Part shown: positions 52,012 to 59,458 of the stretch, one piece after another
Position numbering within the stretch: position 1 is the first letter of the stretch
Layout of the letters: each line of letters starts with the position of its first letter
NCBI RefSeq assembly: GCF_024055795.1
Contig: NZ_JAMXMY010000017.1
Span: 124,001-188,000 of the forward strand
Length of the DNA: 64,000 nt
DNA from: Actinoallomurus purpureus
Lineage (GTDB): Bacteria; Actinomycetota; Actinomycetes; Streptosporangiales; Streptosporangiaceae
Direction: 5' to 3'
Made by a program: the position numbers and the translations under genes
The notes under the pieces: model-generated
The model's input: the letters and a program-made list of their open reading frames with translations, nothing else
What the model was told of the DNA's origin: nothing
The model's database searches: none

Positions 52012-52125
52012 AGAGCCCTCCTCAACGAGTCAATGTCCGTACGAACGTGTGAGCCCCCAAGCGAAGTCCACGCTCGAACGAATCCGGACCCGGTGACCAT
52101 GGTCAGAGGCGGCGGCCCCGGTCGA

Positions 52126-52341
52126 TCACTCCACTCCGTACGAGGCGGCGGGCACCGACTGACCGATGCCGTGGAGATTGCCTTCACTGTCGCGGAACCA
52201 CGCGGCCCGCTCACCGCCTCCGCCCTGAGACGGATAGTCGCCGGCCACGTCGGCGATTCCGCCGACGGTGCGCAGCCCTGGCAGGTCGTACTCCTCGAAC
52301 ACGACGCCCGCCGAAGCCATGTGCGTACGCAATGCTCGGCG
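52126..52341 (-). pseudogene. VOC-family remnant, C-terminal part only
   Basis: The minus strand reads ALRTHMASAGVVFEEYDLPG, then GIADVAGDYPSQ and ERAAWFRDSEGNLHGIGQSV to stop. This is the last third of a glyoxalase/VOC protein. The N-terminal two thirds are missing and unrelated sequence stands there. ATG 52320 could start a 64-residue piece, without ribosome site. Decayed gene. Confidence 0.6.
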
Positions 52342-52695
52342 ATCGACCTCTCCAGGGAGAGGAACGAGGTGTTCCGCGCCATACGCCCCTCCGGTCGCCG
52401 AGCCTTGCGTACGCCGCCGCGTCCACAGCAATCCAGAACCACAGCGAGGAGCAGGGCCGTCGCCCCGCGAGGCATGAGAGTGCCGTACGTGTGACGGATC
52501 GGGGAGAGCGCCGCACGGACGGGCGGAACGGAAGCGGGGACCCCGGCCAGCGAAGAACCGACGTCCACCGGCAGGGGGGCGTGGGGGGCGGCCCCCCCAC
52601 ATCGGGGGGCTCCGGGGGGTCGCCCCCCGGACGAAATGGAGAAGGGCCAGTGGGGAAGCGGCTCCGCCGCGACCACACCGGCCCCAGGCCATTCG
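52342..52695. other. 354-nt gap with GC-rich hairpins
   Basis: No gene. Perfect hairpins at 52581-52600 (GTGGGGGG/CCCCCCAC), 52612-52630 (CCGGGGGG/CCCCCCGG) and 52658-52670 (GCGGC/GCCGC) follow the tRNA on the minus strand and probably end its transcript. Confidence 0.6.
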
Positions 52696-52768
52696 TGGAG
52701 CTATGGGGATTCGAACCCCAGACCTCCTCCATGCCATGGAGGCGCGCTACCAACTGCGCCATAGCCCC
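52696..52768 (-). tRNA. tRNA-Ala(GGC)
   Basis: 73 nt on the minus strand, GGGGCTATGGCGCAGTTGG at the 5' end. Acceptor GGGGCTA/TAGCTCC (one G-U), D-arm GCGC-AGTTGGTA-GCGC, anticodon stem CCTCC/GGAGG with loop ATGGCAT, giving anticodon GGC, T-arm TGGGG-TTCGAAT-CCCCA. Discriminator A; CCA is not encoded. It lies 95 nt downstream of the phosphatase gene. Confidence 0.95.
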
Positions 52769-52863
52769 GCGCTTTCCGATCAGGGTTTCCCCTCTCGGTG
52801 CTGCGCCAGTCTATAGGACTTCGCGACCAGACCTGTAATCGAATGCCTGGGGCGCCTCCGACC

Positions 52864-53499
52864 TCAGCCGTCGCTCTCGGCGCGGTCGTCGCTGAGGACG
52901 GGTTCGGGGAGGGTGCCGGCGTTGTGCTCGACGAGGCGCCAGCCGCTGCGGCCCTCTTCGAGGACGGACCAGCAGCAGTTGGACAGGCCGCCGAACCGGC
53001 TCCAGAGCTCCTCGGGGAAGCCGAGCCAGCGGAGCATGCCGAGCCGGAGCGCGGCGCCGTGGGAGGCGACGACGAGCAGGCCGCCCGCGGGGATCCGGGC
53101 CAGGCCCCGCTCGATGGCGGCGGTGACCCGTTTGGACACCTGCTCGGTGGTCTCGCCTCCCGGCGGCTGCCAGAGGGCGTGCTCGGTGGGGTACTTCGCC
53201 CGGATCTCGGTGTTGGTCAGGCCTTCCCACTCCCCTCCACCGCGTTCGATCAGGTCACGGTCGGGGGTGACGGACAGGCCGCTGACCGCGCTGAGCGCCT
53301 GCGCCGTGTCGGCGGCGCGCTGCAACGGCGAGGCGATGATGGCGGTCGGGCTCAGCGCGGCGAGGAGCCGCGCCGCCCGGGCGGCCTGGTCGCGGCCCGT
53401 GTCGTCGAGCGGGATGTCGGTGGATCCCTGAAAGCGGCGTTCGACGTTCCAGGTGGTCTGACCGTGCCGCCACAGCACGATCTTGCGCACCTCGGTCAC
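52864..53499 (-). CDS. Histidine-phosphatase (phosphoglycerate mutase-like)
   Basis: 211 residues from GTG 53499, overlapping the rsfS stop by GTGA. Catalytic LWRHGQTTWN (about 9-18: RHG with the phospho-His), IIASPLQRAADTAQAL, GEWEGLTNTEI (Glu acid) and VVASHGAALRLGMLRWLGFP (second His, about 145). In actinobacteria such genes after rsfS are often glucosyl-3-phosphoglycerate phosphatase (GpgP)-like; this is a possible role. The order nadD-rsfS-pgm is conserved in the phylum. Confidence 0.88.
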   Translation of the reverse strand: MTEVRKIVLWRHGQTTWNVERRFQGSTDIPLDDTGRDQAARAARLLAALSPTAIIASPLQRAADTAQALSAVSGLSVTPDRDLIERGGGEWEGLTNTEIRAKYPTEHALWQPPGGETTEQVSKRVTAAIERGLARIPAGGLLVVASHGAALRLGMLRWLGFPEELWSRFGGLSNCCWSVLEEGRSGWRLVEHNAGTLPEPVLSDDRAESDG

Positions 53500-53903
53500 T
53501 GACCGTCACCGGCCCGTACGCGCTGCTCCGAGTGGGCGTTGATGTCGTCCGGCAGGGGAACCACGGGGCAGTCCTTCCACAGGCGCTCGAGCGCGTAGTA
53601 GACGCGGTCCTCCTCGTGCTGGACGTGCACGATGATGTCGGCGTAGTCGAGGAGAACCCAGCGCCCCTCGCGCTCCCCCTCCCGGCGGATGGGCTTGGCG
53701 CCGGCGTCCTCGCGCAGCCTCTTCTCGATCTCGTCGACGATGGAGCGCACCTGACGGTCGTTGGCGGCCGAACACAGGACGAAGGCGTCCGTGATGACGA
53801 GTTGGTCGCTCACGTCGTAGGCGATGATGTTGTCAGCCAGCTTCTCGGCCGCGGCCTCTGCGGCGATCTGGACCAGCTGGGTGGCCCTCTCGGATGCGGT
53901 CAC
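53496..53903 (-). CDS. rsfS: Ribosome silencing factor RsfS
   Basis: 135 residues from GTG 53903. ATQLVQIAAEAAAEKLADNI, IAYDVSDQLVITDAFVLCSA, NDRQVRSIVDEIEKRLREDA and WVLLDYADIIVHVQHEEDRV with YYALERLWKDC are the family hallmarks. RsfS (Iojap) binds uL14 on the large ribosomal subunit and prevents subunit joining when nutrients are short. Between nadD and the phosphatase gene; it overlaps the latter. Confidence 0.95.
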   Translation of the reverse strand: MTASERATQLVQIAAEAAAEKLADNIIAYDVSDQLVITDAFVLCSAANDRQVRSIVDEIEKRLREDAGAKPIRREGEREGRWVLLDYADIIVHVQHEEDRVYYALERLWKDCPVVPLPDDINAHSEQRVRAGDGQ

Positions 53904-53939
53904 GGTGTGGTCGTTATCCTCCTCGTGGGGGCATTACAG

Positions 53940-54545
53940 TCAACCGTCACGATAAAGCCCCCGTTTGTTTATGTACTGCACGATTCCGTCTGGAACGAGA
54001 TACCAGACGGGTTCTCCGGCCCGTACACGCTCGCGGCACTCGGTCGAGGAGATCGCCAGCGCGGGCACTTCGACCAGGCTGACACCGCCCTCGGGAAGAC
54101 CGGGGTCGGCGAGGTGGTGACCGGGACGGGTACAGCCTATGAAATGCGCCAGCCTGAAGAGCTCATCCGTGTCACGCCACGTCAACATCTGGGCCAGCGC
54201 GTCGGCACCCGTGATGAAGAACAACTCCACGTCGGGCCCGTGTATTTCGCGCATCTCCCGGAGGGTCTCGATCGTGTACGTGAGCCCGGGCCGCTCGATG
54301 TCGACCCTGCTCGTCGAGAAGCTCGGGTTCGAGGCGGTGGCGATGACCGTCATCAGGTAACGGTCCTCCGCGGGCGAGGTCTTGCGGCCCTCCTTCATCC
54401 ACGGCTGGCCGGTCGGCACGAAGACGACCTCGTCCAGCCGGAACAGGTGCGCGACCTCGCTCGCGGCCACCAGGTGACCATGGTGGATGGGGTCGAAGGT
54501 GCCGCCCATGATTCCGAGACGGCGGCGCTCCGGGGCGGTGCTCAT
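53940..54545 (-). CDS. nadD: Nicotinate-nucleotide adenylyltransferase NadD
   Basis: 201 residues. [20 protein letters not shown] (11-30) holds the HxGH nucleotidyltransferase site; [38 protein letters not shown] and [15 protein letters not shown] (ISSTxxR) follow. It makes deamido-NAD from nicotinate mononucleotide and ATP. 36 nt upstream of rsfS; the pair is a standard operon in bacteria. Confidence 0.95.
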   Translation of the reverse strand: MSTAPERRRLGIMGGTFDPIHHGHLVAASEVAHLFRLDEVVFVPTGQPWMKEGRKTSPAEDRYLMTVIATASNPSFSTSRVDIERPGLTYTIETLREMREIHGPDVELFFITGADALAQMLTWRDTDELFRLAHFIGCTRPGHHLADPGLPEGGVSLVEVPALAISSTECRERVRAGEPVWYLVPDGIVQYINKRGLYRDG

Positions 54546-54608
54546 GCGCCGACCTTAGTGAGCGCGTGGATCGGTCGTTTCACCACGCCCCTCCTTGGCG
54601 GGCGGGGA

Positions 54609-55412
54609 TCAGTGTTCGGCGGCGGTCCGCAGGGCGAGCGTGGTCGCCCCCAGCGAGACGATGTCCGGGCTCAGCGGAGTCACCACCATGCCGACAACCG
54701 AGCCGTCGGCCCAGGCGCAGGCGGCGGTGGTCCTCTTCCCACAGCGTAGGACGCCGCCGAGGGGTCCTGCCGCAAAGTCGCTCGTGTCCGTGACACCCAT
54801 ACCCAGGAACACGGAGTCGACCTCCTCCGAGGTCGACCGCGACCGCAGCTCCGCCGCGAGCTCGGGGATGTCGTTCGCGGACATGCCGACGAAGATGAGC
54901 GGCTGCTGGGAGCCGCCGTTCTTGTAATAGATGCCGATCTTGGCCTTGGCGTAGGTCTTCCCGCTTGAATCGAGGGAGTTTCGCATCTTCTGGGCGAGCC
55001 GGTCGGCGACGCTGCCCGTGACGCGCTTGTAGTCGCCGAACGAAGCGGGGATGTCGATGGAATGCGGCGTGTCCGTCGGAGCGGTCCCGGGTTCGCTCGT
55101 CGACGCGGACGGCTCCACCGGGATCGCGCCGGACTGATGCTTGCCGCCGGACGACACGCCGATGAGCACGGCCAGGCCCCCGAAGACGACGACCGCCGCC
55201 GCGGTGCACAGCGCGATGATCAGGCCCGCGCGGCTCTTCTTGGGCGGCATGGGGGCGTGACCGTACGGCTGCCAGGGCGGGGGACCACCACCGGGCGGCA
55301 TGCCTCCTCCCGGCATCGGCCCGCCCTGGTGCGGCGCTCCCCCGTACGGATACGGCGGGGTGCCCCACCCCGAGCCCGGGAACTCCGGGCCGCCGCCCTG
55401 CCCACTGGTCAT
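54609..55412 (-). CDS. Single-span membrane protein with Gly/Pro-rich head
   Basis: 267 residues. Cytoplasmic head of about 60 residues, rich in Gly, Pro and Tyr (SGWGTPPYPYGGAPHQGGPM), a membrane helix at about 63-85 (LIIALCTAAAVVVFGGLAVL), a Ser/Thr/Pro linker, then an outer domain: SIDIPASFGDYKRVTGSVAD, YAKAKIGIYYKNGGSQQPLI, SVFLGMGVTDTSDFAAGPLG and CGKRTTAACAWADGSVVGMV with two cysteines likely paired. The design is common in actinobacteria (unknown role). 63 nt before nadD on the same strand. Confidence 0.8.
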   Translation of the reverse strand: MTSGQGGGPEFPGSGWGTPPYPYGGAPHQGGPMPGGGMPPGGGPPPWQPYGHAPMPPKKSRAGLIIALCTAAAVVVFGGLAVLIGVSSGGKHQSGAIPVEPSASTSEPGTAPTDTPHSIDIPASFGDYKRVTGSVADRLAQKMRNSLDSSGKTYAKAKIGIYYKNGGSQQPLIFVGMSANDIPELAAELRSRSTSEEVDSVFLGMGVTDTSDFAAGPLGGVLRCGKRTTAACAWADGSVVGMVVTPLSPDIVSLGATTLALRTAAEH

Positions 55413-55475
55413 GGTCTCGCCTTCTGCTCATCCAATGCGAGGACCAGTATGAAGCAATTTGACATTGAATTTCCC

Positions 55476-55504
55476 CCGCCCTGACCCGAATATCGTTTCA
55501 GGGC
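55476..55504. terminator. Hairpin after paaK-like gene
   Basis: CGCCCTGA (55476-55483) pairs with TCAGGGCG (55497-55504), loop 13 nt. On the minus strand it follows the ligase stop by a few nt. Confidence 0.5.
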
Positions 55505-55511
55505 GGACCAA

Positions 55512-56783
55512 TTAGTCGAGGCCGGGAAGCGGCGCCTCTCCCGACTCCCAGGTCACCACCCGGACCGCCTTACCGGCCTCCACGCGCGGAATCGTTCCGG
55601 CCGGCAGAACCCGCACGTCACACGACAGGCCGAGCTCCGCCGAGAGCGCCGGGGCCAGTCCCGGTCCGGCCCCTTCACAGGCCACGACGATCCTGGTCAT
55701 GGCGTTCCGCCGGTCGACGACGACCTGGTAGTGCGGGGAGGCGTGCCGGACGACGACGGCCTCGATCTCGCGGGGATAGACGTTCACACCCCGGATGACG
55801 AGCATGTCGTCGCGGCGGCCCAGCACCTTGCTCATCCGCACCAGCGTGCGGCCGCACGGGCAGGGGGCGTGGGACAGCGACGCGACGTCGCCCGTGCGGT
55901 ACCTCAGCAGGGGCATGGCCTCCTTGGGCGTGCTGAACACCAGTTCCCCCGGCGTACCGTCCGGGACCGGCGCGCCCGAGGCGTCCACCGCCTCGACGAG
56001 GAAGTGATCCTCGTTCACGTGCAGTCCGGAGCGTTCGAGGCATTCGGTGGCCACGCCCGGCCCGATGATCTCCGACAGGCCGTAGATGTCCAGCGCCGCC
56101 AGGCCGAGCAGGTCCTCGATCGTCGAACGGAGGCCCTCCGACCACGGCTCGGCCCCGAACAGGCCCGCCTTCAGCCGCAGGTCGATCCCGGCCTCCCGTG
56201 CCGCCTCGCCCAGCCGTACGGCGTAGGACGGCGTGCAGGTCAGGATGTCGGGGCGCAGGTCGGCGAGCAGGCGGAGCTGGCGTTCGGTCATGCCGCCGGA
56301 CATCGGCACCACGGTGACGCCGAGGGCGATCGCCCCCTGATGGATGCCGATGCCGCCGGTGAACAGCCCGTACCCGTACGCGTTGTGGACCACGCTGCCG
56401 GGCGCGGCGCCCGCGCAGGCCAGCGACCGCGCGCACATCTCCGCCCACAGGGCCAGGTCACGGCGCGTGTAGGCGACCAGGGTCGGCCGTCCCCCGGTGC
56501 CGCTGGAGCCGTGCACGGCGGCGACCTCCTCCCGGGGCACGGCGAGCATGCCGTACGGATAGGAGTCCCACAGGTCCTGCTTGGTGGTGAAGGGCAGCCG
56601 GTGCAGGTCGTCGAGCGTCACGTCGTGGCCGCCGGCGACCCCGGCCGCGCGCAGCCGCCCGCCCTGCAGGCCGTCCCCCGCGATCAGCCGGTCGATCAGG
56701 TCGCGCAGGCGGCGCTGCCGCACCACGGTGAGCTCGTCGCGCGACATCGTCTCCGCGGGCACCGGCCCGTACGCCTCCACCAT
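55512..56783 (-). CDS. Phenylacetate-CoA ligase-like (PaaK family) enzyme
   Basis: 423 residues from ATG 56783 (MVEAYGPVPAETMSRDELTV), close to the family's 430. LDDLHRLPFTTKQDLWDSYP, VHGSSGTGGRPTLVAYTRRD (phosphate loop, about 90), MSGGMTERQLRLLADLRPDI, LDIYGLSEIIGPGVATEC (about 255), LRYRTGDVASL and RDDMLVIRGVNVYPREIEAV. Motifs and CPCGRTL fit PaaK. No paaA-E or other degradation genes are present, so the acid substrate need not be phenylacetate. Divergent from the M48 gene; the gap has paired direct repeats. Confidence 0.88.
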   Translation of the reverse strand: MVEAYGPVPAETMSRDELTVVRQRRLRDLIDRLIAGDGLQGGRLRAAGVAGGHDVTLDDLHRLPFTTKQDLWDSYPYGMLAVPREEVAAVHGSSGTGGRPTLVAYTRRDLALWAEMCARSLACAGAAPGSVVHNAYGYGLFTGGIGIHQGAIALGVTVVPMSGGMTERQLRLLADLRPDILTCTPSYAVRLGEAAREAGIDLRLKAGLFGAEPWSEGLRSTIEDLLGLAALDIYGLSEIIGPGVATECLERSGLHVNEDHFLVEAVDASGAPVPDGTPGELVFSTPKEAMPLLRYRTGDVASLSHAPCPCGRTLVRMSKVLGRRDDMLVIRGVNVYPREIEAVVVRHASPHYQVVVDRRNAMTRIVVACEGAGPGLAPALSAELGLSCDVRVLPAGTIPRVEAGKAVRVVTWESGEAPLPGLD

Positions 56784-56835
56784 GGTGGGAGTAGAACGCG
56801 CCACGGTCCGCCGCGCAAGGGCCGGAGACGGCAGG

Positions 56836-56925
56836 GGTGTTCCCGGCCGCGCTCGGAACCTGACCATCGGAAGGGACCATCCGATTACCTTCCGAGGCGT
56901 TCTCGGCCGCGCTCGGGACCTGGCC
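56836..56925. repeat. Pair of 30-nt direct repeats in divergent promoter
   Basis: 56836-56865 and 56896-56925 agree at 26 of 30 positions (common core CGGCCGCGCTCGG), with starts 60 nt apart. Between them CGGAAGG and CCTTCCG form an inverted repeat. The gap separates the PaaK-like and M48 genes, so this may be a regulator site with two tandem units. Confidence 0.6.
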
Positions 56926-56973
56926 GGATCGCGCCGGGGGAACTCCGGACCACGGCGGCCCGTCAGACGTAGC

Positions 56974-58011
56974 ATGCCGACTATGACGAGCAACACACCC
57001 GACCGTTCTCGCACACGCTTTCCCGGGATCAGTTCCCGCGCCTATGAGCATCCCGCGGACCGGTCGGCGCTCGTCGCCCTCCGGTCGCTCAGCGGCTTCG
57101 ACACGGTGCTGCGGCGCCTCGCCGGACTGTTCAGCGAGCGCGCGATCCGCCTGATGTTCCTCGGCGGCACCGTGCGCGCCGGCGAGAGCCAGTACCGCCA
57201 CATCCACGACATTGTCCGGGACAGCGCCTACATCCTGGACCTGCCCGAGATCCCGGAGCTGTACGTCACGCAGGACCCCGCGCCGAACGCCATGACGATC
57301 GGCGTCGACAACCCGTTCATCGTCCTCAACAGCGGCCTGATCGACCTCCTCGACGACGAGGAGCTACGGTTCGTGATCAGTCACGAGGTCGGGCACGTCC
57401 TGTCCGGGCACGCGGTGTACCGCACGATGGCGATGATCCTCACCAACCTCGGCGCGCGGCTGGCGTGGCTGCCGCTCGGCAACGTGGCGATCGCGGCGAT
57501 CCTCATGGGCCTGAACGAATGGCAGCGCAAGTCGGAGCTGTCGGCCGACCGGGCGGGCCTGCTGGCCGGCCAGGACGTCGAGGCGGGCAAGCGGGCGCTG
57601 ATGAAGCTGGCGGGCGGCGCACGGCTGTCGGAGATGAACGCCGAGTCCTTCCTCGAGCAGGCACGGGAGTACGACGCGGCCGGTGACGTGCGCGACGGTC
57701 TGCTGAAGTTCCTCAACCTGCTCAGCCGCTCGCACCCGTACGCGGTGATCCGGTTCGCCGAGCTGGACCGGTGGGCCCGCGACGGCGAGTACGCCCGCAT
57801 CCTCGGCGGTGACTACGAGCGCCGCGCGGACGACTCGAGCGCTTCGATCTCCGAAGAGATCAAGAACGCGGCGAGCGCCTACCGGGAGTCGTGGAACCGG
57901 AGCGCGGACCCGTTCATCGGGGCGGTCAAGGGTGTCGCCGAGGGCGCCGTCAACGCCGGGGAGCGTCTGTTCGGCCGGTTCGGCCGGGGCGAAGACGAGC
58001 GGCAGAACTGA
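56974..58011 (+). CDS. M48-family zinc metalloprotease
   Basis: 345 residues from ATG 56974 (ATG 56983 also possible). After LYVTQDPAPNAMTIGVDNPF and FIVLNSGLIDLLDDEELRFV comes the zinc site ISHEVGHVLSGH (His137, Glu138, His141), then a hydrophobic pair (TMAMILTNLGARLAWLPLGN, VAIAAILMGLNEW) and third ligand Glu188 in SELSADRAGLLAGQD. The C-terminal tail is helical and charged. Close to HtpX/Ste24-like peptidases that act at the membrane in protein quality control. It stands before a ROK gene. Confidence 0.9.
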   Translation: MPTMTSNTPDRSRTRFPGISSRAYEHPADRSALVALRSLSGFDTVLRRLAGLFSERAIRLMFLGGTVRAGESQYRHIHDIVRDSAYILDLPEIPELYVTQDPAPNAMTIGVDNPFIVLNSGLIDLLDDEELRFVISHEVGHVLSGHAVYRTMAMILTNLGARLAWLPLGNVAIAAILMGLNEWQRKSELSADRAGLLAGQDVEAGKRALMKLAGGARLSEMNAESFLEQAREYDAAGDVRDGLLKFLNLLSRSHPYAVIRFAELDRWARDGEYARILGGDYERRADDSSASISEEIKNAASAYRESWNRSADPFIGAVKGVAEGAVNAGERLFGRFGRGEDERQN

Positions 58012-58077
58012 GGGAGATCCCGGCAGGCCGCACCCGGCCTCGGGCAGGAGCGTCACGGAGTTTCCGCGTAACCTTGA

Positions 58078-58092
58078 GTTCACTTCTTGAAC
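58078..58092. promoter_or_regulatory. Small palindrome upstream of ROK gene
   Basis: GTTCA-CTTCT-TGAAC, 15 nt before the ROK start codon. Possible autoregulatory site; the arms are short. Confidence 0.3.
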
Positions 58093-58107
58093 ATGCGAGG
58101 GGACTCC

Positions 58108-59283
58108 ATGTCGACGCCAGGCTCATCCGCGACGCCGGGATCGCAGTCGTCGCTCCGTGAGGCGAACCAGCGGCGGGTGATCCAGGCCGTCCGCGACGCC
58201 GGAGCGCCGACCCAGGCCGACATCGCCCGGAGCACGGGGCTGTCCCGGGCGACCGTCTCCAACATCGTGCGGGAACTGTCGGCGGGAGGCGTGCTCGTCA
58301 CGACGCCGACGTCGGCGGGTGGCCGCCGGGCCCGCGCGGTGTCCCTGGCGCCCGCCGCCGGGCTGGCCGTCGGCGTCGACTTCGGCCACTCGCACCTGCG
58401 CGTGGCGATCGGCAACCTCGCCCGCGAGGTCGTCGCCGAGCAGGCGATGCCCCTGGACGTGGGCGCGTCGGCCGCCGACGGGCTCGGGGCGGCCGAGCGC
58501 CTGATGGACGGGCTGCTGTCCACGGTCGGAGCGACGAGAACGGACGTGCTGGGGATCGGGCTCGGCGTGCCGGGGCCGATCGACGCGGCCAGCGGCACCC
58601 TCGGATCGAGCACGATACTGCCGGGCTGGGCCGGCATCGAGGCGGCCGGGGAGGCCCGGCGCCGTCTCGGCCGTCCCGTGCACGTGGACAACGACGCGAA
58701 CCTGGGGGCGCTGGCCGAGGTCACCTGGGGGGCGGCGCGCGGCCACGCCGACGCCGCCTACATCAAGATCGGCTCCGGCGTGGGAGCGGGCATCGTCATC
58801 GGCGGCCGCGTCTACCACGGGCCGGGCGGTACGGCCGGCGAGATCGGGCACATCACGCTGAACGAGAACGGCCCCATGTGCCGGTGCGGCAACCGCGGCT
58901 GCCTCGAGACGTACGCCGGCGGCCGCTACCTCGCCGAACTGCTGCGGCCGACCCATGGCGACGGCCTGACGACGGCGCGGATCGTGAAGCTGGCGCTGTC
59001 GGGGGACGCCCCGTGCCGGCGGGCGGTCGGCGACGCCGGACGGTACGCCGGAACGGGCGTGGCCGGCCTGTGCAATCTCCTCAATCCCCGCCTCGTCGTG
59101 GTCGGCGGCGACCTGGCCCGTGCGGGGAACCTCCTGCTGGAGCCGATGGCGGAGGCCGTCCGGCGCTCGGCCATCTCCAGCGCCGCAGCGATCGTGTCGA
59201 TCGTGCCCGGAGTGCTCGGCGACCGGGCGGAGGTCCTCGGGGCGTTGGCCCTGGTCTTGACGTCCTCCCCTTCCCCAGCCTGA
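58108..59283 (+). CDS. ROK-family transcriptional regulator
   Basis: 391 residues from ATG 58108, with GAGGGG 5 nt before. HTH at about 20-65 (NQRRVIQAVRDAGAPTQADI, ARSTGLSRATVSNIVRELSA). Then the sugar-kinase-like ROK part: AVGVDFGHSHLRVAIGN, GIGLGVPGPIDAASG, VDNDANLGALAEVTWG, GGTAGEIGHITLNENGPMCR and the CxCGxxGCLE zinc site (CRCGNRGCLETYAGG). Sugar-sensing repressor. It is followed by a secreted GH3 gene, a natural target. Its last eight residues (TSSPSPA and stop) are coded by IS-end-like sequence at 59257-59297, so the native C-terminus may have been changed. Confidence 0.88.
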   Translation: MSTPGSSATPGSQSSLREANQRRVIQAVRDAGAPTQADIARSTGLSRATVSNIVRELSAGGVLVTTPTSAGGRRARAVSLAPAAGLAVGVDFGHSHLRVAIGNLAREVVAEQAMPLDVGASAADGLGAAERLMDGLLSTVGATRTDVLGIGLGVPGPIDAASGTLGSSTILPGWAGIEAAGEARRRLGRPVHVDNDANLGALAEVTWGAARGHADAAYIKIGSGVGAGIVIGGRVYHGPGGTAGEIGHITLNENGPMCRCGNRGCLETYAGGRYLAELLRPTHGDGLTTARIVKLALSGDAPCRRAVGDAGRYAGTGVAGLCNLLNPRLVVVGGDLARAGNLLLEPMAEAVRRSAISSAAAIVSIVPGVLGDRAEVLGALALVLTSSPSPA

Positions 59284-59297
59284 AGTGAAGGCCGGGG
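59257..59297 (+). mobile_element. Solitary IS200/IS605-like end remnant
   Basis: TTGAC followed by GTCCTCCCC, then the hairpin CCCCAGCCT/AGGCCGGGG (59273-59281 with 59289-59297). The arms equal those of the left end of the tnpB element at 5285-5304 apart from one base; the loop is longer. No tnpB follows. It overlaps the end of the ROK gene. Confidence 0.5.
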
Positions 59298-59344
59298 CCT
59301 CCACGCCGCCAAGGAGATGAACGCCTGGAAGAGCATCTAAGTTG

Positions 59345-59382
59345 TGAACGCGCATGGCTATCTTCGGCCAGTTTCGCGTTCA
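59345..59382. promoter_or_regulatory. Hairpin between ROK and GH3 genes
   Basis: TGAACGCG (59345-59352) pairs with CGCGTTCA (59375-59382), with TGGC and GCCA inside. It lies 77 nt upstream of the GH3 start and may be an operator for the ROK regulator or an attenuator. Confidence 0.4.
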
Positions 59383-59458
59383 GGTCTTGATTTGATCTTG
59401 CGGTTGGGTCTTTGATCACAGGGCTTCGTCCCTCCTGACCCCGCCTGGAGCACGCTTC

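Noticed and set aside
55512-56783. A phenylacetate degradation cluster
   Set aside because: Only the PaaK-like ligase is present; paaA-E, paaG, paaZ are absent from both sides.
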